The notes: generated by a model not told the origin, from the letters alone. A DNA stretch of 64,000 bases from Nostoc foliaceum FACHB-393 (GCF_014698505.1 NZ_JACJTD010000001.1:62001-126000); one strand, 5' to 3'; counted from the first letter of the stretch, positions 9,231 through 18,103 are shown. Numbers and translations: made by a program.

Positions 9231-9354
9231 TAAGTAAGTCGGTGCAATAAAACCAAACTATGTAAATAAAAGTAAATAAAGCTCAAACTCTTTCTCTCCC
9301 TGCTCCCTGCCCCCTGCCTTATTGCAACAATAATTATTTACGCCGACTTACTTA
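9231..9354. repeat. MITE-like inverted-repeat element
   Basis: Ends TAAGTAAGTC (9231-9240) and GACTTACTTA (9345-9354) are perfect inverted repeats, and the complementarity continues imperfectly inward (GGTGCAATAA against TTATTTACGCC). The interior holds a pyrimidine-rich run (CCCTGCTCCCTGCCCCCTGCC). No coding capacity. It lies upstream of the histidine kinase gene. Confidence 0.6.
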
Positions 9355-9392
9355 TCGGGTCATATCATTTAAAAACTCCTGTAATTGCCCTT

Positions 9393-9905
9393 TTATGGTT
9401 GAGTTGCTGTTGGTTTTGAACGCTGTTGTTGGTAAAAGCGGACAACTTTTTGCACATACTCAGCAGTGAAGCCTTTGTCACAACCTGTATAGCTACCAGT
9501 CATCCACCAACAAGCTGCGCCGCGCACAGATGCAATTTCATTATTGTTGGTGGCGCTCAACTGATTGGTTAACTCACGGCGGGTAATACAAGAGACAACT
9601 TGACGAGCGATCGCAGGGCTGTTTTCAAACTGTGTCGGTGTCAGTTCTCGTTTAAGACAAGTTTTTGTCCAGCCTTTGAGGGTTTCTGGTTTAACTTGCC
9701 ATTCGCTGTAATATCCATCGTTGGGATTTTTTGTCTGCGGTGCAGCCTGTCGCAACGCCTCTACCATCGCTGCAACTTGGGTATCAGAAACCGGCTGCTG
9801 TGCTTGAGCTAATAATGGCAAGAGTCCGAAGCTAACAATAACTCCGTTGAGTAATAATCCTATGGGGTTTTTGATCATGAATTTGGAATTATTTTTAGAT
9901 ATCAC
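9393..9905 (-). CDS. Secreted hypothetical protein
   Basis: A 170-residue protein with an N-terminal hydrophobic segment (residues about 13-35) ending AQAQQ, consistent with a cleaved signal peptide. The mature part contains four Cys (KTCLK, VVSCI, AACWW, TGCDK), possibly two disulfides, and a short motif GAACWWMTGSYTGCDKGFT. I do not recognise the family. An internal Met at residue 10 (MIKNPIG) is an alternative start. It is likely periplasmic or extracellular. Confidence 0.6.
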   Translation of the reverse strand: MISKNNSKFMIKNPIGLLLNGVIVSFGLLPLLAQAQQPVSDTQVAAMVEALRQAAPQTKNPNDGYYSEWQVKPETLKGWTKTCLKRELTPTQFENSPAIARQVVSCITRRELTNQLSATNNNEIASVRGAACWWMTGSYTGCDKGFTAEYVQKVVRFYQQQRSKPTATQP

Positions 9906-9965
9906 GAGGTGAAATACTATGTCTTCACGATACTAATCAGCAGGGCTTAAAGTAGTGGATATTTT

Positions 9966-11348
9966 TTAACAACCCACTAAATCTTCTATAGCACTGGCAC
10001 TATTCGGTAATGCGGCTGTTAAAACTTCGCTACCTTCTGCGGTAACTAAAACATCATCTTCGATGCGGATTCCGCGCACATCAGCAAATTCAGATAAACG
10101 CTGCCAATTCACTACATTCTGATATTTTGAGCGAACATTTGCATCATTTAAAATTGCTGGTACTTGATAAAAGCCAGGTTCAATTGTGACTAACATTCCT
10201 GGACGCAGAGGACGATTTAAACGGAGGTAGCCTAAGCCAAAGCGATCGCTCCTTTCACGTCCCTCTTCATACCCTGCTAAATCACCCAAATCTTCCATAT
10301 CATGGACATCTAAACCCAGTAGATGACCGATACCATGAGGGAAAAACAGCGCATGGGCATCCATTTCTACTAAATCTTCAGGATTTCCTTGTAAAATGCC
10401 TAACTCTACTAAACCTTCAGCTATCACCGTGGCAGCTAGCAAATGAATATCCCCATACTCTGCACCAGGGTGTATTTTGGCAATGCAAACATCATGGGCT
10501 GCCAGCACAACATTATATATATCTCTTTGGGTAGATGAAAACTTACCAGAAACTGGCCAAGTGCGAGTGACATCACCTGCCCAACCCATCTCAGTTTCAG
10601 CACCAACATCGGCAAGTAATAAGTCGCCTGTTTGTAGGGGATGGTGATACTCTTCGTTATGCAGAACTTCACCGTGAACGGTGACAATACTGTTGTAGGA
10701 AGTGGTCATATTGTGGGCAATAATTACCCCTTCCATTGCTGCACGAACTTCTGCTTCCAGCTTGGCTTTAGGTGTTGCTGCCATACCAGCTTTGTGCGCT
10801 TCAACAGTGACAGCCGCAGCTTTTCGCAACTGGGTTAATGCAGCTTCATCATGAGTGAGGCGGAGAGAAACGATCGCTTTAGCTAACTCCAAGTCAATTC
10901 CTTGGGGAGGACTTTGTGGTAAAACCCATCTACTTAATAGCTGCGTCTGCTGCGTCCAAGTAGCTGCATCTTGTACAGCAAGTGTGGCGGCATCTTCTAT
11001 CCAAGACTCTAATTCTGCCATTGGTCGAGCCACATCCGCCCCAATCTTCTGAGCTATTTCCTCACGGGTTGGCATTTCTCCATGCCAAAGGGCGCTGCTA
11101 GGTGATGGATCATCGATAAATAGTTCTAGCTTGCCGGCTTCTAGACGAATTGCCGCCTTTGATAATGGCAGTCCGGCAAAATAGAGGAAATGACTGCTAG
11201 CGCGAAACGGAAAGGGATTTGCTGCAAAGTTGCGTGGAGTGTTGCTACCTGACCACAAAATTACTGGAAAATCAATGAGATTGGCTAGTTGTTGCCGACG
11301 GTGGCGTAAAGTATCGATGAGGGAAGTAGAAGTTTGTTGAATCAGCAT
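9966..11348 (-). CDS. pepP: Xaa-Pro aminopeptidase (aminopeptidase P family, M24)
   Basis: A 460-residue metallopeptidase that removes N-terminal residues preceding proline. An N-terminal creatinase-like domain (about 1-175) precedes a pita-bread M24 domain. The five dinuclear-metal ligands are visible in order: Asp in LLADVGAE, Asp in GDVTRTWP, His in HGIGHLLGLDVHD, Glu in TIEPGFY and Glu in GIRIEDDVLV. Length matches cyanobacterial PepP. No signal peptide is seen, so it should be cytoplasmic. It stands alone on the minus strand, with the small lipoprotein gene 47 bases upstream. Confidence 0.93.
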   Translation of the reverse strand: MLIQQTSTSLIDTLRHRRQQLANLIDFPVILWSGSNTPRNFAANPFPFRASSHFLYFAGLPLSKAAIRLEAGKLELFIDDPSPSSALWHGEMPTREEIAQKIGADVARPMAELESWIEDAATLAVQDAATWTQQTQLLSRWVLPQSPPQGIDLELAKAIVSLRLTHDEAALTQLRKAAAVTVEAHKAGMAATPKAKLEAEVRAAMEGVIIAHNMTTSYNSIVTVHGEVLHNEEYHHPLQTGDLLLADVGAETEMGWAGDVTRTWPVSGKFSSTQRDIYNVVLAAHDVCIAKIHPGAEYGDIHLLAATVIAEGLVELGILQGNPEDLVEMDAHALFFPHGIGHLLGLDVHDMEDLGDLAGYEEGRERSDRFGLGYLRLNRPLRPGMLVTIEPGFYQVPAILNDANVRSKYQNVVNWQRLSEFADVRGIRIEDDVLVTAEGSEVLTAALPNSASAIEDLVGC

Positions 11349-11395
11349 AAATGGAAACTCAAAGAGAAGGATAAAGGTTATAGCTTTGCCTTTAT

Positions 11396-11650
11396 TTAGT
11401 CGTTATCGTCTTTATCGTCATCGTCATCATCATCCTTGCGATCATTATTCTTGCGATCGCTATCTTTGTCGTCGTCATCTTCGTCGTTCTGGTTAGGTTG
11501 TACGACTGGTTTTTGTTGCTCAGTTGGAGCAAATGGCTGCGGTACTTCAACAGCACAACTAACTAATCCTCCAGAAATTAGCGCCAAGTTGACAGCAGCA
11601 AAGATGCTTCTAAAGATTTTTATCGTCATGTTTCCGTTTTGCTTTGACAT
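11396..11650 (-). CDS. Small lipoprotein with Asp/Lys-rich tail
   Basis: An 84-residue protein with a signal sequence ending in a lipobox (ISGGLVSC), so Cys at about residue 32 is probably lipidated. After a short Pro/Gln-rich linker, the C-terminal half is almost entirely Asp, Lys, Asn and Arg (DEDDDDKDSDRKNND type). Such acidic runs may bind calcium or other cations, but that is inference. No family recognised. The next gene downstream on the same strand is pepP. Confidence 0.6.
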   Translation of the reverse strand: MSKQNGNMTIKIFRSIFAAVNLALISGGLVSCAVEVPQPFAPTEQQKPVVQPNQNDEDDDDKDSDRKNNDRKDDDDDDDKDDND

Positions 11651-11741
11651 TTATCCTAGTTTTTGGAAATTCTATTCCTAATTTATCAGGTACTGTAGGC
11701 GCGTTTAGATGTAACACAGCTATACGCCTCTAGAGCATCGA

Positions 11742-11880
11742 TTCAGTAATCAAAAACCAACCCCCCAGCCCCCTTCCCTAGCAGGGAAGGGGGAGCCAAA
11801 TTCCCCTCTCTGCTATGCCTAACGGCAGGCTGACGCCAACGGAGAGGGGTTGGGGGAGAGGTTCTTCCAGGATTACTGAA
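11742..11880. repeat. MITE-like hairpin element, 139 bp
   Basis: Perfect 10-bp terminal inverted repeats TTCAGTAATC (11742-11751) and GATTACTGAA (11871-11880) enclose a long imperfect palindrome: CCAACCCCCCAGCCCC near the left end pairs with the GGGGTTGGGGGAGAGG block near the right end. An internal hairpin CCTTCCC-TAGCA-GGGAAGG sits in the left half. No coding capacity. The element makes up most of the gap between the lipoprotein gene and the PhzF-like gene. Confidence 0.75.
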
Positions 11881-11989
11881 TTGGTGTTCTAGGAATGATC
11901 CGCAGTCTTAGAAGAATTGCAACGGTCGGCATAAATCTTTAACGCACTGCTGATAAATATATTGCTGTCTAACTTTCAAGGTGACTCTA

Positions 11990-12790
11990 ATGGGACAAAC
12001 CATTACCCAGGTGGATGCTTTTACCAATACACCTTTTACAGGTAATCCTGCTGCTGTTTGTGTTTTGCCTACTCCCCAAGACGAACGCTGGATGCAGAAT
12101 GTGGCGCAGGAAATGAATTTATCTGAGACGGCTTTTCTAGTTAGACAGGATGATGGCTTCAATCTGCGCTGGTTTACGCCCACGGTAGAAGTACCGCTTT
12201 GTGGTCATGCAACTTTAGCTAGTGCCCATGTGCTTTGGTCAGAGGGGCATTTGCCACGGAATGAAGTTGCGCGTTTTTACACCAAAAGCGGAGTGCTAAT
12301 TGCTAACTTGCAAGGTGAGTGGATTGAGTTAGATTTTCCTGTGAATCATTCACAAGAAACTGTCGCCCCGCGAGAACTTAAGGCTGCTTTGGGTGTACCG
12401 TACAAATCTGTTTTCTTGAATTCCTTTGGCTATTTAGTGGAATTGGCATCTGAAGATTTGGTACGGCAAATTCAGCCAAATTTCCAAATACTGAAAACGT
12501 TGCCTATTTCTGAGATCATTGTCACCAGCCTCACTAACCCTGATTCTCAATATGATTTCGTTTCTCGCTTATTTGCACCGGGTTTAGGAATTGATGAAGA
12601 CCCTGTAACTGGGGCGACTCATTGCTGTCTTGCTCCCTTCTGGCGCGATCGCTTGCACAAAAATGAGTTATTGGCTTATCAGGCATCCAGTCGTGGTGGC
12701 GTGGTGAAGGTGTATTATGACGGAGGCGATCGCGTCTTTCTCAGCGGACAAGCGGTAACTGTTATGCGAGGTGAGTTAATTACCGGATAA
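11990..12790 (+). CDS. PhzF-family isomerase/epimerase
   Basis: About 266 residues of the PhzF fold (two-domain diaminopimelate-epimerase-like). Landmarks are DAFTNTPFTGNPAAVC at the start, the catalytic-Glu segment NLSETAFLV, CGHATLASAHVL, and the family C-terminal motif DEDPVTGATHCCLAPFW. Members isomerise small metabolites, and only some act in phenazine synthesis; nothing here suggests phenazine. The ATG at 11990 is preferred over the in-frame GTG at 11981 because AAGG lies 8-12 bases upstream of the ATG. The gene stands alone between the MITE-like element and the DUF4332-like gene. Confidence 0.88.
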   Translation: MGQTITQVDAFTNTPFTGNPAAVCVLPTPQDERWMQNVAQEMNLSETAFLVRQDDGFNLRWFTPTVEVPLCGHATLASAHVLWSEGHLPRNEVARFYTKSGVLIANLQGEWIELDFPVNHSQETVAPRELKAALGVPYKSVFLNSFGYLVELASEDLVRQIQPNFQILKTLPISEIIVTSLTNPDSQYDFVSRLFAPGLGIDEDPVTGATHCCLAPFWRDRLHKNELLAYQASSRGGVVKVYYDGGDRVFLSGQAVTVMRGELITG

Positions 12791-12962
12791 ACTTAATATT
12801 ACAAATCAATGGCATCTGGCAAAAACTCACCCGCATTGTCAGCCGACACAATGGCATTGCAAGAGGTTGGATGGCATAGAAATACAAATAAACTGCAAGA
12901 GCGTATTTCTGCATAGAAGCAACTGTCACAATATTTAAAGAAGCCTATATTTAATTTCAAAA

Positions 12963-13403
12963 ATGTCTGCTAAAAATACAAATAATCGGAGTCGTATCCA
13001 ATCTCGTGACTGGCCAATTGAGCAATTGCCTGGACTGAGCCACGAGGAACAATCTCAACTGCAAAATTGTGGAATTCCTAGCACAGTAGCGCTAATTAAA
13101 CAAGGGAAAACTCTAGAGGCAAGACTAGCATTAGCAAATAAACTACAAATCCATCTTCAGTATGTAAATAAATGGATGGCTTTAGCTGACTTGGCGCGTA
13201 TTCCCAGTGTAGGCATACAATATTGTGGTTTATTGCTCCATGCGGGTATTGGCTCTGTGGCGCAGTTGGCTCAAACTCCCACTCACAGATTGCACCAACA
13301 AATTATGCGTTTGCAAGTAGCAACAATGCAGCGACGAGATTTGTGTCCAGCTATTGAGCTAGTACAACAGTGGAGTCAGCAAGCGCAAGCAATCATTAGT
13401 TAG
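12963..13403 (+). CDS. DUF4332-like helix-hairpin-helix protein
   Basis: A 146-residue soluble protein. It contains two helix-hairpin-helix-like stretches: LPGLSHEEQSQLQNCGI near residue 22 and LARIPSVGIQYCGLLLHAGI near residue 76, followed by VAQLAQTPTHRL. This pattern is typical of DUF4332, a fold related to DNA-binding HhH modules of unknown role. It converges on the TetR gene, with an inverted-repeat terminator between. Confidence 0.75.
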   Translation: MSAKNTNNRSRIQSRDWPIEQLPGLSHEEQSQLQNCGIPSTVALIKQGKTLEARLALANKLQIHLQYVNKWMALADLARIPSVGIQYCGLLLHAGIGSVAQLAQTPTHRLHQQIMRLQVATMQRRDLCPAIELVQQWSQQAQAIIS

Positions 13404-13442
13404 GAGTTAAAACTCATAATTCATCATTCATAACTCCTAACT
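13399..13442. terminator. Bidirectional hairpin between convergent genes
   Basis: AGTTAGGAGTTA (13399-13410) and TAACTCCTAACT (13431-13442) are perfectly complementary. The hairpin lies between the stops of the DUF4332-like gene and the TetR gene and uses the same heptamer-type sequence as the repeats at 34058 and 47405. Confidence 0.55.
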
Positions 13443-13451
13443 CATAATTCT

Positions 13452-14066
13452 TTACTCTTTGGCTAAAACACCATTAAGGAAGATATCAGCGAGTCCTTCT
13501 GCCATTTCCTGCATTTGTTGGGGAGAAGCGTCAGGTTCTATGAGAGTGTTGTTAGAAAAACCTGCGATCGCAAACATTCCCAAGAAAACTTTGGCAACTA
13601 GCTTGGCATCCATTTTGCGATAAATGCCTTTATCCATAGCTGTTTGAAAGAATGCTTCGCCCACATCAGTCATTTTGGTAATGACTTCTAACTGGATGCG
13701 ATCGCGCAAGTCAGGATGAAACTGCACCTCCATAAAACAAACGCGCATTAAATCGGCATTTTTTTGGAAGTTCCACATCCGGCGACGCATCACCTGAGCT
13801 ACGGCTTTATAGCTGCCCATCTCACTTAATTCTGTCAACAAATCTGTGAGAATCTCTACCCATCCACTCGTGGCTACTTCCACCAAAATTGCCTTTTTAT
13901 TGGGAAAATGACGAAAGAGAGTGCCTTCAGCTACACCTGCTGCTTGTGCCAAGTCGCGGGTGGTAGTGCCGTCAAATCCTTGAGAGGCAAACAAGCGTTG
14001 TGCTGCCTGTAAAATCCGGGTGCGTGTCTGAGCCTCTGAGGGTGGGGAAGAATTAAAAACTCGCAT
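13452..14066 (-). CDS. TetR/AcrR-family transcriptional regulator
   Basis: A 204-residue repressor-type protein. The N-terminal HTH (TTRDLAQAAGVAEGTLFRHF at about residues 35-54) is canonical TetR, and the C-terminal helical domain should bind a small ligand and dimerise. It is divergent from the M16 protease genes starting at 14217, 150 bases away, so it may control them or itself. The ligand is unknown. No operator palindrome was securely identified. Confidence 0.92.
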   Translation of the reverse strand: MRVFNSSPPSEAQTRTRILQAAQRLFASQGFDGTTTRDLAQAAGVAEGTLFRHFPNKKAILVEVATSGWVEILTDLLTELSEMGSYKAVAQVMRRRMWNFQKNADLMRVCFMEVQFHPDLRDRIQLEVITKMTDVGEAFFQTAMDKGIYRKMDAKLVAKVFLGMFAIAGFSNNTLIEPDASPQQMQEMAEGLADIFLNGVLAKE

Positions 14067-14216
14067 AACAGTTATGGTGAGATTTGCGGAACAGGATTTG
14101 TAGCATTATTGTCTAACGTCAAGAACAAAAAGCCTAACATGCTTAATACAACATTAACGCCCTTTTGCTAAGTATCCTGTTTTTTAGGTAGTGTAACTTT
14201 ATCTTAATTTGCGCTT

Positions 14217-15995
14217 ATGAACCAGATGAGTCGGTCAATTTTGGATTTTAGATTGGGGATTTTGCATTGGTCAGATAAAGTATCTCAGGGCTTACGCACT
14301 CAAAACCTGAAACCTCAATCCCCCCTAACCCCCCTTTTTAAGGGTGGGATCTCAAAAGCCCCCTTTTTAAGGGGGTTGGGGGATCTCTTATCCGTAAGTT
14401 CTATATCTGTCATATTGCGGCGGTTGTTTGTCGCTTTGTTGGCTTTGATCATTTTCTGGTGGGGATTGCTGCCAGAAATTGCTCTGGCTCAAACTCAGAC
14501 GTTACCTTTTCCCCAAAGAGTTCTGCAACCTACAAAAACTCAAACTCCACCAGTTCAAAGTTCGATCCAACCTTATCTGGATCGAGTCATCAAGGAGTTA
14601 ACGGAATTCCGCCTCGACAATGGTCTAAAATTCATTGTCTTGGAACGACATCAAGCGCCTGTAGTTTCTTTTCTTACCTATGCAAATGTCGGTGGAGTGG
14701 ATGAGCCAGATGGCAAAACTGGTGTAGCTCACTTTCTGGAACATTTGGCGTTTAAAGGGACGACGCGTATTGGTACAGAAGACTACAAAAAAGAAAAACC
14801 TCTATTAGAAACCTTAGAACGGTTGGATGGCCAAATTAAAACAGCAAAAGCCGATGGCAAAAAAGATGAGGTTGCTCGGTTAGAAGCTGAGTTTAAGCAA
14901 GTGGAATTGCAAGCAGCCAAGCTTGTCAAGCAAAACGAATTGGGGCAAATTGTCGAACAAGCGGGAGGCGTGGGTTTAAATGCCAATACTTCAACTGAAG
15001 CTACCCGTTATTTGTACAGCTTTCCTGCCAATAAGCTGGAACTTTGGATGTCGCTGGAGTCGGAACGGTTTCTCGATCCTGTAATTCGTCGTGAGTTTTA
15101 TAAAGAGAAAGATGTAATTTTAGAAGAGCGACGGATGCGGGTAGATAATTCACCTATTGGACAGATGGTGGAAAAGTTTATCGATACTGCTTACAAAGCC
15201 CATCCATATAGGCGGCCGGTGATTGGTTATGACCAAGATATCCGTAATCTGACCCCAGAAGATGTCCAAAAGTTTTTTGATACTCACTACGTACCAAGTA
15301 ATTTGACCATTGCCATTGTCGGAGATGTTAACCCGGCTGAGGTGAAAAAACTGGCGCAAACTTATTTTGGCCGCTTTCAAGCAAAAACCAAAGCTGTTGA
15401 ACAAATCCCGGTGGAACCGCCACAAAAACAAACGCGGGAAGTTACTTTACAGCTACCTTCTCAGCCCTGGTATTTAGAAGGTTATCATCGTCCGGCAATT
15501 ACCCATCCAGATAATGCAGTTTATGAAATCATTGGCAGTTTATTAAGTGATGGGCGCACGTCGCGGTTGTATAAATCTTTGGTAGAAAAGCAGCGTTTGG
15601 CGCTAAATGCCCAAGGTTTTAGCGGATTTCCTGGAGATAAGTATCCAAACCTGATGTTGTTCTATGCTCTCACGGCTCCTGGTCATACAGTTGATGAGTT
15701 GGCGGTGGCTTTGCGTCAAGAAATTGACAAATTAAAAACTGAGCCTGTAGCGGTGGCTGATTTGGAACGGGTGAAAACCCAAGCACGGGCGGGTTTGTTA
15801 CGTACCCTCGATTCAAATATGGGGATGGCTCAACAATTGTTGGAATATGAAGTGAAAACTGGCTCTTGGCGGAATTTGTTTAAGCAGTTGGATGATATTT
15901 CGGCGGTGACGACGGCTGATATTGTGCGCGTGGCAAAGGAGACATTTACACCGAAAAATCGCACGATTGGTAAGTTGTTGTCGAAAGAAGCTTAA
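14217..15995 (+). CDS. M16 zinc metallopeptidase, catalytic partner, secreted
   Basis: An insulinase-family peptidase with the inverted zinc motif HFLEH (His172, Glu175, His176 from this start) and the downstream Glu segment NTSTEATRY. A hydrophobic signal segment (FVALLALIIFWWGLLPEIALAQ) precedes the peptidase domains, so it acts in the periplasm. An unusual 60-80-residue Lys/Glu-rich helical insert follows the zinc motif. The first 60 codons are largely translated from a dispersed repeat element (14286-14400). A TTG at 14415, just before the signal segment, is an alternative start free of it. It forms a pair with the next gene, 29 bases downstream, which lacks the zinc motif. Confidence 0.9.
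   Translation: MNQMSRSILDFRLGILHWSDKVSQGLRTQNLKPQSPLTPLFKGGISKAPFLRGLGDLLSVSSISVILRRLFVALLALIIFWWGLLPEIALAQTQTLPFPQRVLQPTKTQTPPVQSSIQPYLDRVIKELTEFRLDNGLKFIVLERHQAPVVSFLTYANVGGVDEPDGKTGVAHFLEHLAFKGTTRIGTEDYKKEKPLLETLERLDGQIKTAKADGKKDEVARLEAEFKQVELQAAKLVKQNELGQIVEQAGGVGLNANTSTEATRYLYSFPANKLELWMSLESERFLDPVIRREFYKEKDVILEERRMRVDNSPIGQMVEKFIDTAYKAHPYRRPVIGYDQDIRNLTPEDVQKFFDTHYVPSNLTIAIVGDVNPAEVKKLAQTYFGRFQAKTKAVEQIPVEPPQKQTREVTLQLPSQPWYLEGYHRPAITHPDNAVYEIIGSLLSDGRTSRLYKSLVEKQRLALNAQGFSGFPGDKYPNLMLFYALTAPGHTVDELAVALRQEIDKLKTEPVAVADLERVKTQARAGLLRTLDSNMGMAQQLLEYEVKTGSWRNLFKQLDDISAVTTADIVRVAKETFTPKNRTIGKLLSKEA
14286..14400. repeat. Dispersed CCCCCTTTTTAAGGGGG element inside the 5' end of a gene
   Basis: The stretch runs from GGGCTTACGCAC to GGATCTCTTATCCGTAAG and holds two copies of the hairpin CCCCCTTTTTAAGGGGG type. 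The same element occurs in intergenic DNA at 37154-37352, with matching CTTACG and AAGAGATCC edges. Here it is in frame with the M16 peptidase. Confidence 0.7.
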
Positions 15996-16024
15996 GAGAA
16001 ACGTAGACGCAAAGGTAGAGAGAA

Positions 16025-17542
16025 ATGCAGAGGTACAAGGTGAAGGGTAAAAGGCGGATGGTGTTCAAAATGCAAAATGGGAAAGGGCTGATTTATGCTT
16101 TGGTTGCTGTTTTTGCATGTTTACTTTTAACTTGTAATTTTTCTCTGGCGGCGACGGCACAAGCAAAGCATTATACAGAGTTACAGTTGCCACCGCTACC
16201 TGAGATCAAGTTACCCAAGTATGAGCGGTTTGTTCTCCAAAACGGCTTGGTTGTCTATTTAATGGAGGATCACGAGTTACCGTTGGTGAATGGGACAGCG
16301 TTTGTGCGGACAGGAAATCGCTTGGAACCACTGGAAAAAGTCGGCTTGGCTGGTTTTACAGGGGCGGTGATGCGAACTGGGGGAACTAAGAAGCATTCGG
16401 CTGATGAACTCAACGAGATGTTGGAACAACGCGCGGCATCTGTGGAAGTTAGTATTGCTGAAGCTTCTGGTAGTGCTAGCTTTGACGCACTCAGTGAAGA
16501 TTTAGAAACGGTGTTTGGGCTGTTTGCTGAGGTGTTGCGATCGCCAGTATTTGCTCAAGAAAAGCTAGACTTGGCTAAGACACAGGCTAAGGGTGGCATT
16601 GCCCGTCGCAATGATGATCCAGATGGGATTGCAAGTCGAGAATTTAAGAAATTGATCTATGGGAAAGATAGCCCCTATGCTCGCACCATAGAGTATGCAA
16701 CGGTGGATCAGGTTGAGCGTGAGGATTTGCTCAAGTTTTATCAGCAATACTTTCACCCCAATAATATGATTTTGGGGATTGTGGGGGATTTTGACTCTAA
16801 GAAAATGCGATCGCTTATTCAAGCTAAGTTTGGTGACTGGAAGCGCAACCCAGGTATTGCTAAACCCAAATTACCAAATGTTTCGCCAGCTAATACAGGT
16901 GGAGTCTTTTTTGTCAATCAGCCACAACTAACGCAAAGTAGTGTGCTTCTGGGACATTTAGGCGGACGGTTCGACAATCCCGATTATGCAGCGCTGGATG
17001 TATTGAATGGGGTGTTGAATGGATTTGGTGGACGCTTATTTAATGAATTGCGATCGCGTCAAGGTTTAGCTTACTCTGTCTATGGCCACTGGAGTCCCCG
17101 TTTTGACTATCCTGGCATGTTTATTGCTGGTGGGCAAACGCGATCGGATGCTACCGTGCAGTTTGTCAAAGCCTTACAAGATGAAATCAAGCGCATCCAA
17201 ACTCAAAGAGTGACTGCAAAAGAACTCGCTTTTGCAAAAGAGTCTACACTCAACTCTTTTGTATTCAACTTTCAAGACCCCAGCCAAACCTTATCACGGT
17301 TGATGCGATACGAATATTATGGCTATCCTGCTGATTTCCTCTTTCGCTATCAAAAAGCCGTCGCCGCCACCACCGCCGCTGATGTGCAACGGGTAGCACG
17401 AGAATACCTGAAGCCAGAAAAGCTTGTGACTCTAGTGGTGGGCAATCAAACCGCCATTCAACCACCATTAACGCAGCTAGCAGCACAGGTGACACCAATA
17501 GATGTAACCATTCCTGGTTCGCAGCCACAGGCGAAGAATTAA
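16025..17542 (+). CDS. M16-family protein lacking the zinc motif (inactive partner)
   Basis: A 505-residue secreted protein with the two-domain M16 fold. A hydrophobic signal segment lies at about residues 23-45 (LIYALVAVFACLLLTCNFSL). Where the active partner has HFLEH, this protein reads GFTGAVMRTGG, so zinc cannot be bound. The C-terminal R/Y-type segment FNELRSRQGLAYSVYG is intact. Such active/inactive M16 pairs form heterodimers analogous to mitochondrial processing peptidase. It lies 29 bases after the active partner and surely shares its operon. The ATG at 16025 has an in-frame Met at residue 13 (MVFKMQN) as an alternative. Confidence 0.9.
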   Translation: MQRYKVKGKRRMVFKMQNGKGLIYALVAVFACLLLTCNFSLAATAQAKHYTELQLPPLPEIKLPKYERFVLQNGLVVYLMEDHELPLVNGTAFVRTGNRLEPLEKVGLAGFTGAVMRTGGTKKHSADELNEMLEQRAASVEVSIAEASGSASFDALSEDLETVFGLFAEVLRSPVFAQEKLDLAKTQAKGGIARRNDDPDGIASREFKKLIYGKDSPYARTIEYATVDQVEREDLLKFYQQYFHPNNMILGIVGDFDSKKMRSLIQAKFGDWKRNPGIAKPKLPNVSPANTGGVFFVNQPQLTQSSVLLGHLGGRFDNPDYAALDVLNGVLNGFGGRLFNELRSRQGLAYSVYGHWSPRFDYPGMFIAGGQTRSDATVQFVKALQDEIKRIQTQRVTAKELAFAKESTLNSFVFNFQDPSQTLSRLMRYEYYGYPADFLFRYQKAVAATTAADVQRVAREYLKPEKLVTLVVGNQTAIQPPLTQLAAQVTPIDVTIPGSQPQAKN

Positions 17543-17558
17543 TCACAAATTGCAATCT

Positions 17559-17598
17559 AAATGAGTAGAGACGCGATCAATCGTGTCTCTACTCATTT
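17559..17598 (+). terminator. Hairpin downstream of the M16 pair
   Basis: AAATGAGTAGAGACGCGA (17559-17576) pairs with TCGTGTCTCTACTCATTT (17581-17598) around a TCAA loop, with one G-U pair. It starts 17 bases after the stop codon. Weaker GAGAC hairpins occur near 42141 and 54226. Confidence 0.75.
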
Positions 17599-17805
17599 AG
17601 AAAGACAAGCAATATCAGAATATTATAAAATCATTTCTTTTACAGACGAAACTCCTTTAGTTATGTCTTGAAAATTAAGCCTAAAAATTTAAATCTTTAA
17701 AATTAGATTGCAAAATAAAAGTGATGGAGTCTGGATTTGTAGCTTAATCTTATCTAAGGCTAAATCAAGTAATATCACTAGATTTTGTGAGGTACATCAA
17801 TAGTC

Positions 17806-18045
17806 ATGATAATAATATCCGACCTGCATTCTAGTAGTGGCGAAAGTCTGCTTACTGAAGTAACTGCTTGGGAAATGAGAACTATAGAGGGTGGAAGAAG
17901 AAGAAGAAGATCAAGAACAGAGGAAGTAGATACTTCTAATATACTTTCAACAGAAAATATGGAAGAGACTGTTACTGCTTGGTTAACTAGGCTAGATCAA
18001 CAGATAGTGGATTTACGACTTCAGCTTAGTGGTGCACAATCATAA
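17806..18045 (+). CDS. Candidate Gly-Gly leader peptide, divergent RiPP precursor A
   Basis: A 79-residue Cys-free peptide. Residues 1-30 form a double-glycine leader: ISDLHSSSGESLL, then VTAWEMRTIEGG with hydrophobic residues at -12, -7 and -4, Glu at -8 and GG at -2/-1, an excellent fit to C39-peptidase leaders. The opening aligns with the peptide at 21452 (ISDLHTSNSESFF) and more weakly with the seven tandem precursors. The predicted core starts with five Arg and ends in an amphipathic segment (WLTRLDQQIVDLRLQL). It has its own terminator and lies 555 bases before the array. It may be a precursor or a leader-bearing accessory peptide. Confidence 0.65.
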   Translation: MIIISDLHSSSGESLLTEVTAWEMRTIEGGRRRRRSRTEEVDTSNILSTENMEETVTAWLTRLDQQIVDLRLQLSGAQS

Positions 18046-18064
18046 CAATTTGATAGTCATTAGG

Positions 18065-18103
18065 ATCGTGCGCTCTTAGATTAATTAAGAGCGCACGATT
18101 TTT
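18065..18103 (+). terminator. Strong rho-independent terminator
   Basis: A perfect 14-bp stem, ATCGTGCGCTCTTA (18065-18078) with TAAGAGCGCACGAT (18086-18099), is followed by a short T run. It lies 19 bases after the stop of the 79-codon gene and separates it from the precursor array. Confidence 0.85.

Noticed and set aside
11436..11681. Plus-strand ORF opposite the small lipoprotein
   Set aside because: Ser/Leu-rich shadow of the Asp/Lys codon run; the minus-strand frame has a proper lipobox.
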